Under the pieces are notes generated by a model. That model saw only the letters and a list, made by a program, of their open reading frames with translations. It did no database searches and was not told where the DNA came from. A stretch of 64,000 bases of DNA from Marinobacter sp. CHS3-4. GTDB taxonomy: Bacteria > Pseudomonadota > Gammaproteobacteria > Pseudomonadales > Oleiphilaceae. Below, in pieces: positions 35,077-43,663 of this stretch (position 1 is the stretch's first letter; every line of letters starts with the position of its first letter). Made by a program: the position numbers and the translations under genes. The stretch lies in assembly GCF_030053415.1 (NCBI RefSeq), contig NZ_JASGBJ010000003.1, positions 289,037 to 353,036 on the forward strand. The letters are read 5' to 3'.

Positions 35077-36480
35077 TCAGTTCGCCGGGTTCTTTTTGCG
35101 GGGGATGCCCAGGCGCTGCCGACGTTCCCAGAGAGATTTGCGGCTGATACCAAGTTTTTGGGCCAACTCGGTTTCGCTCATGCGATCCTGATTCTCCAGA
35201 ACAAAGTGCTGGAAGTAGTCTTCAAGGGACAGGTCGCTGGACGAGTCAGTGTCCTGAGTTTGAGCCTGCTCATGGTTCCCGTCCACCAGGGACTCGGGTA
35301 TGGCCACGTCTTCCACTTCGCCCTCGAGATCCAGCAGCGCAGGAGTAATCAGGTCGTTGTCGCAGAGAATGGTGGCACGCTCAATGGCGTTCTCCAGTTC
35401 CCTTACGTTGCCAGGCCAGCGATGACGTTCCAGCAGCCGCATGGCTTCGGGCGTCAGGTTCAGCGAGGGCTTGCCCATCTTTTCGCCCTGTCTGCGCAGG
35501 AAATTCTGTGCCAACCCAAGAATGTCCGGCTGGCGTTCCCGCAATGGCGGGATTCGAATCTGCATGACGTTCAGGCGGTAATACAGGTCCTCACGAAAGT
35601 CGCCAGTGCGGGTCATGGCTTTCAGGTTGCGATGGGTGGCGGCGATCATGCGCACATCCACTTTTCGGCTCTGGGTAGAGCCGACCTTCCGAATCTCTCC
35701 CTCCTGCAGCACCCGCAGCAATCGGGCCTGGGCTTCCGCTGGCAACTCGCCAATCTCATCGAGGAAAAGGCTGCCGCCGTCGGCGGCCTCAATCAGGCCT
35801 GTTCGCGCCGATACGGCGCCGGTGAACGAACCTTTCTCATGACCGAACAGCTCGGACTCGATCAGGCTCTCCGGAATGGCTGCGCAATTGACTGAAATCA
35901 GCGGGTGAGAGGCTCTCGGGCTCATCAGGTGCAATGCTCGGGCCGCCAGTTCTTTACCGGTGCCGGACTCGCCCTGTATCAGTACCGTGGTTTCGGTCGG
36001 GGCCACCTTGCGAATCAGGGTGAACACTTTCTGCATGGCATCGCAGTCGCCAAACATCAGGCTGGCTGGATCGCTGTCGGTGGCTGTGCTTTCGGCTTGT
36101 GGTTCTGCGGCGGTCTCTGGCCCGGGTGTCGTCTGCCTAGCCAGAATGCCCTCGACGGCTTCCAGCATTTCATCGTGATCGAACGGTTTGGCAATGTATT
36201 CGACGGCGCCCAGTTTCATGGAGTCTACGGCGGATCGCAGGCTGGCGTAGCTGGTCATGATCAGCACCGGTGTGTCTGGTGCGCGGCGAATCAGTTCGGT
36301 GCCGGGGGCACCGGGGAGTCTGAGGTCTGAAATGATCAGGTCAAACTGGTCAGGTTCCTCGGCGCCTGTCGCTTCTTCCACCGAGCCTGCATCGGCCACG
36401 TCGTATCCAGCATGGAGCAGGAGTTTTCGAAGCGCTGAACGTATGATCTCTTCATCTTCTACAATCAGGATGCGAGGCAT
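35077..36480 (-). CDS. cbrB: Sigma-54 response regulator CbrB
   Basis: The 467-residue NtrC-family protein has a receiver domain with the phosphoacceptor D52 (ISDLRLPG). The AAA+ domain has Walker A GESGTGKE near 172, the sigma-54 contact loop GSFTGA (variant of GAFTGA) near 228, and DEIGELP. A Fis-type HTH (LAQKLGISRKSLWERRQRLGI) lies at the end. With CbrA it controls carbon and nitrogen use, in Pseudomonas mainly by activating crcZ. It lies 7 bases after cbrA, with pcnB downstream across the RNA gene, matching the Pseudomonas locus. Confidence 0.93.
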   Translation of the reverse strand: MPRILIVEDEEIIRSALRKLLLHAGYDVADAGSVEEATGAEEPDQFDLIISDLRLPGAPGTELIRRAPDTPVLIMTSYASLRSAVDSMKLGAVEYIAKPFDHDEMLEAVEGILARQTTPGPETAAEPQAESTATDSDPASLMFGDCDAMQKVFTLIRKVAPTETTVLIQGESGTGKELAARALHLMSPRASHPLISVNCAAIPESLIESELFGHEKGSFTGAVSARTGLIEAADGGSLFLDEIGELPAEAQARLLRVLQEGEIRKVGSTQSRKVDVRMIAATHRNLKAMTRTGDFREDLYYRLNVMQIRIPPLRERQPDILGLAQNFLRRQGEKMGKPSLNLTPEAMRLLERHRWPGNVRELENAIERATILCDNDLITPALLDLEGEVEDVAIPESLVDGNHEQAQTQDTDSSSDLSLEDYFQHFVLENQDRMSETELAQKLGISRKSLWERRQRLGIPRKKNPAN

Positions 36481-36487
36481 AACTGTT

Positions 36488-39448
36488 TCATGACCTTTGG
36501 TTCTGGGCGATCGGCGGCCCGGATTCCGGTTCGTAGGCTGGTAACCTGATTTTTACCAGAGTGCCCGTGCCGGATTCAGAGTTAGTCGGGCTTTCCACCT
36601 GAATGTTGCCGTAGTGTTCTTCCACAATGCTGTACACCAGTGAAAGCCCGAGACCGGTTCCCTGGTTCGGGGCCTTGGTGGTGTAAAAAGGCTCGAAAAT
36701 ATGGTCCAGCTGTTCTCGAGGTATGCCGGACCCCTCGTCGGTGATCTCGATCATAGCGGAGTAGCCATCGTGCTTTCCACTGATTCGAACCTTACCACCT
36801 TCGGGCGAGGCATCGCGGGCGTTTGCGAGCAGGTTTATGAATACCTGGACCAATCGTTGCTCGTCACCCAGTATCACCAGAGTATCCGGGCAGTCGTTTA
36901 TATAGCGGATACCCAATCCCTTGTCGCTCAGTGACAGCAGGTTGATGGATTCATCCACGCAGCGGCGCACGGTCACCGGCTCGTAGCGGTTCGCATGGGC
37001 ATGGTTACCGGTACGGGCAAAGTTCATCAATGATTCCAGGATGTTGGACACCCGACGAGTCTGCTGCTGGATCTGATCCGCCGTGGACAGAATGTCCGGG
37101 TCTTCGGTCTCCAGTTTCAGGTTCTGGGCGAGGGAAGATATGCCAGTGACCGGGTTGCCGATTTCATGGGCCACGCCTGCTGCCAGTCGGCCAACGGAGG
37201 CCAGCCGCTCGCTGTGTATCAGCTCATCTTCCAGTAATCGGGTTTCGGTCTGATCCTCCACCAGAATAATGCTACCGCCTTCCGGATGATCCGGACCGCT
37301 GAGTGCTGCCTTGTGCAGGTTCAGCCAGTGAGGCCGCCCGCCGAGGTCCAGCCGGTGTTTGTAGCGGTGCAGGTCGTTGCCCGAATTGAAATCGTCCAGC
37401 AACAGATGCCAGTGTTCTGGCAGCGCCATCAGCTTGGCTCCCACAACGTCGTCAGCGGTGATGCCAGTCAGATCTTCCATGGCATTGTTCCACATCAGGA
37501 TCTCGCCGTCGTCGCCCATGGAGCAGGCGGGAATGGGAAGGTTGTGAAGGGTTTGCCGGTAGTGGCGCCGCAGGTTGTCCAGTTCGCCGGCCAGGCCGGT
37601 CAGGCGGTTTTCGTAATCTCCCAGTGCACGCTCCACATAGCGGATATCCTGCCCGGACCCACTGCCAGCCATGGGTTTGAAACCCAGGTTGCGCTTGACC
37701 AGGTCGCGGGCCACGGCAGGTCCGAGCAGGCCAGACAGGTTGGCTTCCACGCGGTCGCGCAGACGCCTTAACTGATAGGGGCGATATTCAATCGGTGGAA
37801 GTTTGAGTTGCTGGAGCGCCCGTTCTACTTCCCGCCGGGCGACGCCCATGCCCAGTGGCGCGGCAAGCTGCAGAGCAAAATCCTCAGACGAGGTGGCCAG
37901 CAGTTCCCGGCGCTGCGGGCGTGATAGGGCGCCGACGGAACAGGCCTGGGCGGCACTGCTTTCCTCCGGAGAGCTGACGCTTAATATCGACACCAACGCA
38001 AACACGGTGATGTTCGCTGTCAGGCTCAGGAAAATGAAAATATGAACGTTACTCTGCTCCGGAACCAGTGGAGCGTCCAGCAGCGCAAGCAGGTTGGCCG
38101 TGTGGGAGAAGGGTAGCACCAGGGTGATGATCCAGATGGCCAGCCCGGCGCACAGGCCTGCGTTGAGCCCCCGGCGGTTGCCTTCAGGCCAGTAGATCAC
38201 GCCAAGAGCGCCCGGCAGCAGCTGGAGCATACCTGACAACGCAATAATGCCCAGAATCGACAGATCTAGATGCCGTCCAAGGGTTTCGTGAAACAGAAGC
38301 GCGGCAAGAATGGTCGCCGCGATCAGTAACCGCTTTACCCCTCGCAGCCAGACATAGATATCGTCCTGGTCGTTGGGGGTTCGCAAGGGCAGAACCACAT
38401 GGTTCAGCAGCATACCTGCCAGCGCCAGTGTACTGACGATCATCAACCCGCTGGCAGCCGATAACCCTGCGATATACATCATCAGGGTGAGTGCCGGGCT
38501 TTCCATGGCCTGGGCCGCCCCGATGGCAAAAAAGTTGGGGTCTGTGCTGGCTTCAAGAGCCTTCCCGCCCCACAGTATCAATGGCACTGGCAGGCCCAGC
38601 AATAGCAGATAGAGCGGCAAACCCCAGCTTGCCTTGGCCAATGCCCTGGGCGACGGGTTTTCGCTGAACGTCATGTGATACATGTGCGGCATGACCAGTG
38701 CGCCGGCAAAGGACATCAGCATCAATGCGCGCCAGCTGCCATCGTCAATTCGCAGCGTCAGTGCGGCTTCCGGACGGGTTTGCGTGGCCAGCCAGCTTTC
38801 CAGGCCTGCTGTGCCACCAAACACACCGAATAGGATGATGCCTCCAAGAAGCAGCAGAGACACCAGCTTGACCAGCGAATCAAAGGCAATGGCCACCACC
38901 AGGCCTTGATGGCTGTCTGACCCCTGGTTACGACGGGCCCCAAACAAGGTGGCGAACAATACAACGATCAGGCTGAACGACACGCTGATCAGTTCAGGGG
39001 AAGTGTTGGGAGCCAGAATGCTCGCAGAGCTGGTGACCGCTTTTATCTGCATGCTCAGCAAAGAAAGGATAGCGGCGCCCGAGCAGACGGTAACCAGCGT
39101 GCCAGCCCATTGGCTGCGATAACGATAGGCGAACAGGTCTGCCAGCGAGGTCAGTTGATAGGCTCTGCTGATCCGCAGAACCGGGTTCAGCAGGACAGGC
39201 GCAAGCAGGAAGGCACCGCTGATGCCCAGATAATAGGCCAGGAAGCCATAGCCAGATTCAGCAGCCACGCCCACAGAAGCGTAAACCGCCCAGATGCCGG
39301 CGTAAACGCCCAGGCTCAGGGTATAGACCAGCGGGTGCCGAACCCAGCTCCTTGGCAGTAACCCCCGTTCGGTGATCCAGGCAATTCCGAACAGCAGTAG
39401 AAGGTAAAGCAGGCTGGCGACCAGCAGACTGGAGGGGCTAAAATTCAT
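36488..39448 (-). CDS. cbrA: Sensor histidine kinase CbrA with SLC5 transporter domain
   Basis: The protein has 986 residues from ATG 39448. About residues 1-500 form a multispan sodium/solute symporter (SLC5) domain. A STAC linker, a PAS domain near 620-740 (PACSMGDDGEILMWNNAMEDLTG), then HisKA with VAHEIGNPVTG (H near 759) and a HATPase domain (NLLANARDA, DEGSGIP, GTGLGLSLV) follow. P. aeruginosa CbrA is 983 residues. In Pseudomonas this kinase has been linked to histidine transport. The start overlaps the small upstream ORF, so translation is probably coupled. It pairs with CbrB. Confidence 0.94.
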   Translation of the reverse strand: MNFSPSSLLVASLLYLLLLFGIAWITERGLLPRSWVRHPLVYTLSLGVYAGIWAVYASVGVAAESGYGFLAYYLGISGAFLLAPVLLNPVLRISRAYQLTSLADLFAYRYRSQWAGTLVTVCSGAAILSLLSMQIKAVTSSASILAPNTSPELISVSFSLIVVLFATLFGARRNQGSDSHQGLVVAIAFDSLVKLVSLLLLGGIILFGVFGGTAGLESWLATQTRPEAALTLRIDDGSWRALMLMSFAGALVMPHMYHMTFSENPSPRALAKASWGLPLYLLLLGLPVPLILWGGKALEASTDPNFFAIGAAQAMESPALTLMMYIAGLSAASGLMIVSTLALAGMLLNHVVLPLRTPNDQDDIYVWLRGVKRLLIAATILAALLFHETLGRHLDLSILGIIALSGMLQLLPGALGVIYWPEGNRRGLNAGLCAGLAIWIITLVLPFSHTANLLALLDAPLVPEQSNVHIFIFLSLTANITVFALVSILSVSSPEESSAAQACSVGALSRPQRRELLATSSEDFALQLAAPLGMGVARREVERALQQLKLPPIEYRPYQLRRLRDRVEANLSGLLGPAVARDLVKRNLGFKPMAGSGSGQDIRYVERALGDYENRLTGLAGELDNLRRHYRQTLHNLPIPACSMGDDGEILMWNNAMEDLTGITADDVVGAKLMALPEHWHLLLDDFNSGNDLHRYKHRLDLGGRPHWLNLHKAALSGPDHPEGGSIILVEDQTETRLLEDELIHSERLASVGRLAAGVAHEIGNPVTGISSLAQNLKLETEDPDILSTADQIQQQTRRVSNILESLMNFARTGNHAHANRYEPVTVRRCVDESINLLSLSDKGLGIRYINDCPDTLVILGDEQRLVQVFINLLANARDASPEGGKVRISGKHDGYSAMIEITDEGSGIPREQLDHIFEPFYTTKAPNQGTGLGLSLVYSIVEEHYGNIQVESPTNSESGTGTLVKIRLPAYEPESGPPIAQNQRS

Positions 39449-39614
39449 TGGGATCCCGTCGCCATTCCAGCCAGAATCCCATGGCAATCAGGCTCGCCCA
39501 GATGAGGTAGGGGCTGTACCAGGCATTACCCGGTGAAGTCCACCAGTCCAGTATGTTTGGTGAAAAGATGTAGATGGCCAATACCAGAAGAAAGACCAGT
39601 CGGTAGATATACAT
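39438..39614 (-). CDS. 58-residue membrane protein overlapping cbrA (CbrX-like)
   Basis: A 58-codon ORF (MYIYRLVFLLVLAIY..., ending DPNEF) starts at ATG 39614 and stops at TAG 39438-39440, overlapping the cbrA start by 11 bases in another frame. It has two membrane segments (about 4-18 and 36-48) joined by a Trp-rich loop. A small ORF lies at this spot in Pseudomonas (PA4724.1); in P. putida it is, as I recall, called cbrX and proposed to couple cbrA translation. Its hydrophobic, Trp-rich composition and exact position favour a real gene. Confidence 0.8.
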   Translation of the reverse strand: MYIYRLVFLLVLAIYIFSPNILDWWTSPGNAWYSPYLIWASLIAMGFWLEWRRDPNEF

Positions 39615-39663
39615 CGCAAGAGAGTTCCCGCTGCCGCGTGAGACACCGTTTATAACACGGGGT

Positions 39664-40539
39664 TTACCGGGCTGTCAGGTGAATACGCGAAGGTTGCCAG
39701 CGCTCTGCAGCCCGGCAGAGTATTTCGTTCGTACTGTGGTCGGAGTGCAGGTCAGCGGTTTCCTGGTTTAACAGCCCCAGCGCCGTGAGCAGATTCGCAG
39801 ACGCCTGTGTATCGTCGAGTGCCGGGGCATGGTTTTGTTTGCTCAGTTTCTGCCCCTGTTGGTTCGTCACCAGGGGGATGTGCATCCACTGTGGTGGCTT
39901 GGCGCCCAGGCTGTCGTATATCTGACATTGTTGAGGGGTCATCTCCAGCATGTCCGCGCCACGAACAACATGGCTGATGTTCTGATCTATGTCATCGGCC
40001 ACCACGGCCAATTGGTAGGAAAAGAAACCCTCCTTGCGTTGAATGACCGGGTCGTCGATTTCCGCATGGATATGCTGGGTAAGATTCCCTTGAAGATTAT
40101 CGGTCCAGGTGTGCCACTCGTCTGTAAGAGCGAAGCGAATAGCGGTAGGTGTCCCTCCAGTGATGGACGGCGAGACGTCACGGCAGCGATTGGGATGACG
40201 GCCGCCGTTGGCTTTCAGCTGCTTTCGGGAACAGGTGCAGTGATAAGCCTTGCCTTCCTTGATCAGCTGCTGGACCAGTTTCCCGTAACGATCGAGGCAG
40301 TCAGACTGGAAACGGATCGGTTCATCTGAGTTCAGGCTGTGGGCTTCGAGGCTGGAAAGGATCTGGTCCCGAGCTTCATCGGTTTCCCGAAGCGGGTCCA
40401 GATCTTCAATGCGAACCAGCCATTGGCCGTTGTTGGCGCGTGCGTCCAGAAAGCTTGCCAGTGCCGTCACCAGAGAGCCCATGTGCAGGGGGCCGGTCGG
40501 TGAGGGTGCGAAACGCCCGCGGTAGCTGGGATGTGGCAT
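39664..40539 (-). CDS. gluQ: Glutamyl-Q tRNA(Asp) synthetase
   Basis: The 291-residue protein is a paralogue of the GluRS catalytic half without an anticodon-binding domain. It carries RFAPSPTGPLHMGSLVTAL (HIGH-like HMGS), RIEDLDPLRE, the zinc-site cysteines in YHCTCSRKQL plus NRC, and the KLSKQNHA KMSKS-type loop. It charges Glu onto queuosine at the wobble base of tRNA(Asp). It lies downstream of dksA with a terminator-like hairpin between, as in Pseudomonas and E. coli. Confidence 0.93.
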   Translation of the reverse strand: MPHPSYRGRFAPSPTGPLHMGSLVTALASFLDARANNGQWLVRIEDLDPLRETDEARDQILSSLEAHSLNSDEPIRFQSDCLDRYGKLVQQLIKEGKAYHCTCSRKQLKANGGRHPNRCRDVSPSITGGTPTAIRFALTDEWHTWTDNLQGNLTQHIHAEIDDPVIQRKEGFFSYQLAVVADDIDQNISHVVRGADMLEMTPQQCQIYDSLGAKPPQWMHIPLVTNQQGQKLSKQNHAPALDDTQASANLLTALGLLNQETADLHSDHSTNEILCRAAERWQPSRIHLTAR

Positions 40540-40540
40540 A

Positions 40541-40574
40541 TAAGAAGGAAGCCGACTTCAGGGCTGAAGCCGGC
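40541..40574 (-). terminator. Terminator hairpin between dksA and gluQ
   Basis: On the minus strand GCCGGCTTCAG pairs with CTGAAGTCGGC (11 bp, one G-U) and is followed by a T-rich tail, TTCCTTCTT. It likely reduces dksA read-through into gluQ. Confidence 0.75.
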
Positions 40575-40603
40575 AGCTCATTAATGGCTGAGGATCGCTG
40601 GTG

Positions 40604-41044
40604 TCAGATGCCAGTCTGGCGCTCGCGAATTTCAGCCAGTGTTTTGCAGTCGATGCAAAGAGTGGCCGTCGGACGGGCTTCCAGCCGGCGAATGCCAATC
40701 TCCACGCCACACTGGTCGCAGAAGCCATAGTCATCCTTGTCGATGCGATCAATGGTCTGGTCGATCTTCTTGATGAGCTTGCGCTCGCGGTCCCGGGTGC
40801 GAAGCTCCAGGCTGAATTCCTCTTCCTGGGTTGCGCGATCACTGGGATCTGCGTAATTTGCGGCGTCTTCCTGCATATGGTGCATGGTGCGGTCGACCTC
40901 CTCCATCAGCTCCTGCTTCCATTGCATCAGCAGGCCTTTGAAGTGCTCGAGCATTTCTGCACTCATGTACTCTTCACCCTTCTTCATTTCATAAGGGGTG
41001 AAGTTTGTGAAACGTTCGCGTGGTTGTTCTGCAGTCTTTGCCAT
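40604..41044 (-). CDS. dksA: RNA polymerase-binding transcription factor DksA
   Basis: The 146-residue protein has the N-terminal coiled-coil with the acidic tip DPSDRATQEEEFSLELRTRDRERKLIKKID. The C4 zinc finger is CDQCGVEIGIRRL...CIDC near 115-138. DksA works with ppGpp at RNA polymerase to repress rRNA and activate biosynthetic promoters. It is divergent from sfsA and upstream of gluQ. Confidence 0.96.
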   Translation of the reverse strand: MAKTAEQPRERFTNFTPYEMKKGEEYMSAEMLEHFKGLLMQWKQELMEEVDRTMHHMQEDAANYADPSDRATQEEEFSLELRTRDRERKLIKKIDQTIDRIDKDDYGFCDQCGVEIGIRRLEARPTATLCIDCKTLAEIRERQTGI

Positions 41045-41222
41045 GGAACCCGGCCTCTTGTTAGTACTTCACAAGAACGCTTTGCTTCCCACCGCATAAG
41101 CCCCGTGGCTGTGCGGTTTTACTTGGATGAAGCACTCGTCCTGAAACGGGAATTTGCGGAAAATAGCAGATAAGTTACGGGGGTGCCAGCCTTGTGACAC
41201 CGACTTTTGCATGGAGACACAT

Positions 41223-41963
41223 ATGAGGATACCCGCCCCGATGATTCAAGGGCAATTAGTTCGACGCTACAAGCGCTTTCTGGCCGATGTGCGTCTGCCC
41301 GATGGCGCTGAAATCACGGCGCATTGCCCCAACACCGGTTCCATGCTGGGCTGTCAGCCGGATCAGGCGCGGGTGATTCTGAGCGAGAGCAACAACCCAA
41401 AGCGAAAACTCAAATACACCTGGGAACTGGTTGAAACCCAGTCGGGTATCTGGGCCTGCATTAATACGGCACGCCCTAACGGCCAGGCTCGCGAGGCGAT
41501 TGAAAATGGCACCGTAAAAGAGCTGGCCGGGTATGGCAATTGCCGCTCTGAAGTTCGCTACGGCAGTGAGAAAAGCCGGATTGACCTTCATCTGTCGGGT
41601 CACGCAACAGCGCCGGACGCCTGGGTAGAAGTGAAGAGCGTGACGCTGTGTGAGAACGATGGGGCGAAGGGCATCGGCTACTTCCCGGACGCCGTCACCA
41701 CTCGGGGCCAGAAACACCTCAGGGAACTGATGGCTCAGGTAGACAGTGGTGAAAGGGCTGTGCTGCTGTTCGTGGTGAATCACACCGGTATAGACGTGGT
41801 GAAGCCCGCTGACCACATTGACGAAAAATATGGTCAGCTTCTGAGGGAGGCCCACGCTGCCGGTGTGGAAGTGCTTGCTTACCGGGCGCGGCTGGCCCGA
41901 GAGGGGCAGCCGGATGGCGATCTCTCTCTGACGGAATCCGTGCCAGTCAGCCTCGAGGCCTGA
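41223..41963 (+). CDS. sfsA: DNA/RNA nuclease SfsA
   Basis: The 246-residue protein starts at ATG 41223 after GGAG at six bases. It has the SfsA layout: an OB-like N-terminus ([31 protein letters not shown]) and a nuclease-like core ([23 protein letters not shown]). Once described as a sugar fermentation stimulation factor, it is now considered a nuclease family. The stop codon forms the palindrome GCCTGATCAGGC with the stop of the convergent gene. It is divergent from dksA. Confidence 0.94.
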   Translation: MRIPAPMIQGQLVRRYKRFLADVRLPDGAEITAHCPNTGSMLGCQPDQARVILSESNNPKRKLKYTWELVETQSGIWACINTARPNGQAREAIENGTVKELAGYGNCRSEVRYGSEKSRIDLHLSGHATAPDAWVEVKSVTLCENDGAKGIGYFPDAVTTRGQKHLRELMAQVDSGERAVLLFVVNHTGIDVVKPADHIDEKYGQLLREAHAAGVEVLAYRARLAREGQPDGDLSLTESVPVSLEA

Positions 41964-43592
41964 TCAGGCGCCGGGCATCCCGAAATGTTGACGGATGCGG
42001 TCGGCGACGGCTTCTGCCAGGTGGTCCTGATTCGTATACAGATGGACCGTGTGGGTCTTTTCCTGATCGGTCAGTGGTTCGAACCAGCTCGCTTGTGCCT
42101 CCAGAAGCTCTTCGGTGGCTTCCGAGGCGTCGCCGTCCCGCTGACGAATCCACGCCCGGCGAGTCTCCTCTGGCGCCTCGCAGTGAATCAGCGCGAACGG
42201 CAATCCCAGGTTTTCTGCCACATCCGTTAACAGATCCCGCTCCCACTGTTTCAGGCAGGCTGCATCCACGATCACCGGTAATCCCCCAAGCAGCAGATCC
42301 TTCGCCAGTGATGCCAGGTGCTCGTAGGTTCGGTGATTGGCTTCTTCGGTGTAGAGCTTTTCGCCAATGTCCGACTTGCTGCTCTCCAGCGGGCCCAGCC
42401 CGTGCAGGCGCTTGCGCTCAATGTCTGAGCGCAGCCGTATAAGGCCCAGTTCAGCGGCCATGTTGCCACTGATGACGGATTTGCCGCTTGCGGACAGACC
42501 GGTCATGGCCAGCAGATAGGGGTTAGGGAAGCTGCTGTAGTCCTCTGCCAACTGGGCGTAATTGCGATAACTCTGCATCAGGCCCTCTTTTTCTGTCTCG
42601 CTCAGGCCGGGGTTGCCCATTGTGAAAAGGGCGATCTTGGCGCGGACCATGGCGCGGTAAGCCTTATAGAGCGTCAGCAGTGGCAGCGCTTCGAAATCGC
42701 CCCGGTATTCCAGGTAACGGTTCAGAACCCGATTGGCCAGGCGGCTTTCGCCTCGTGATTCGAGATCCATCAGCAGGAACGCGAGGTCGTTAATAACGTC
42801 TATCCAGCGGAAAGGTTCACTGAATTCGATGCAGTCAAAAACGGTTACCTCGCCTTCGTGAACCGTAATGTTGGCTAGATGAAGGTCGCCGTGGCATTCC
42901 CGGACATAACCCTCGGCGCGACGTTTCTCAATCAGTGGCTGGCAGCGTTCGAACGTGACTTTGGTCCAGGCTTCCAGATTGTCCAGCTGGGAAAGCAGTG
43001 CGGGGTCGTCGATCATCGGGCGAATCTGATCGAAGTTCTCCTGCATGGCTGCGAACACCGCGTCTGGTGTGCCCAAGGGCTTGTCATCCGGAATCGGAGA
43101 GAGCTTGTCGTGGAATTGGGCGACCTGTTCCGCCAGGCTGTAGAGCTGTTCCGCTTCCAGTTCGCCACGTTCCTGCTGCTTGTCGAACAGGCCGTCCTGA
43201 TCGAACTGACGCATGCGGATGGCGTACTCGAAGGGCTCACCGTTCCCGCCCAATACGGGTGCCTCAGGGGAACCTGATATAGGCAGAACTTCCAGATAAA
43301 GTGCGTCTGCCAGGCGCTTGTTCAGGCGAAGTTCTTCCTCGCAGAAATGTTTGCGCCGGTCCAGGGTGGAGAAGTTAAGAAAACCAAAGTCCATCGGTTT
43401 CTTGATTTTGTACGCGTAATCGCCGGTGAGAATCACCCATGAAATGTGGGTTTCCAGAACGCGGAATTCCGTGACCGGGTGATCGTAAAGCTCCGGATTC
43501 TGCAAAGCCTGTATCAGGGCATTGGATGGTGCGTCTGTCACGTTCTTCTCCCAGGCATCTTCAGGTATTGGATTTTTCTTGTGGCCTATCAT
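41964..43592 (-). CDS. Fused APH-type kinase and P-loop ATPase
   Basis: The 542-residue protein starts at ATG 43592. The N-terminal half is an aminoglycoside-phosphotransferase-like kinase domain with HGDLHLANI near 245 and the VFDCIEFSEPFRWIDVINDLAF metal-binding stretch. The C-terminal half is an AAA_33/zeta-like P-loop kinase with LTGLSASGKSVIS near 380. This fusion is widespread in gammaproteobacteria but the substrate is unknown, and resistance should not be assumed. It is divergent from mrcB. Confidence 0.85.
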   Translation of the reverse strand: MIGHKKNPIPEDAWEKNVTDAPSNALIQALQNPELYDHPVTEFRVLETHISWVILTGDYAYKIKKPMDFGFLNFSTLDRRKHFCEEELRLNKRLADALYLEVLPISGSPEAPVLGGNGEPFEYAIRMRQFDQDGLFDKQQERGELEAEQLYSLAEQVAQFHDKLSPIPDDKPLGTPDAVFAAMQENFDQIRPMIDDPALLSQLDNLEAWTKVTFERCQPLIEKRRAEGYVRECHGDLHLANITVHEGEVTVFDCIEFSEPFRWIDVINDLAFLLMDLESRGESRLANRVLNRYLEYRGDFEALPLLTLYKAYRAMVRAKIALFTMGNPGLSETEKEGLMQSYRNYAQLAEDYSSFPNPYLLAMTGLSASGKSVISGNMAAELGLIRLRSDIERKRLHGLGPLESSKSDIGEKLYTEEANHRTYEHLASLAKDLLLGGLPVIVDAACLKQWERDLLTDVAENLGLPFALIHCEAPEETRRAWIRQRDGDASEATEELLEAQASWFEPLTDQEKTHTVHLYTNQDHLAEAVADRIRQHFGMPGA

Positions 43593-43651
43593 AGCCGCCA
43601 GATTACATAAATGACACACGGATGCGTTGCCGCATTGGAGGTCCGTTTCGG

Positions 43652-43657
43652 TATAAT
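43652..43657 (+). promoter_or_regulatory. TATAAT box immediately before mrcB
   Basis: A perfect TATAAT ends seven bases before the mrcB ATG (43664), with TTGCCG 19 bp upstream as a possible -35. If used, the transcript would start at or very near the start codon. No ribosome site lies in the correct range. Confidence 0.4.
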
Positions 43658-43663
43658 CCTGCC

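Noticed and set aside
41964..43592. Aminoglycoside resistance gene
   Set aside because: The APH-like half is fused to a P-loop kinase, a housekeeping-type architecture in gammaproteobacteria; nothing points to a resistance cassette.
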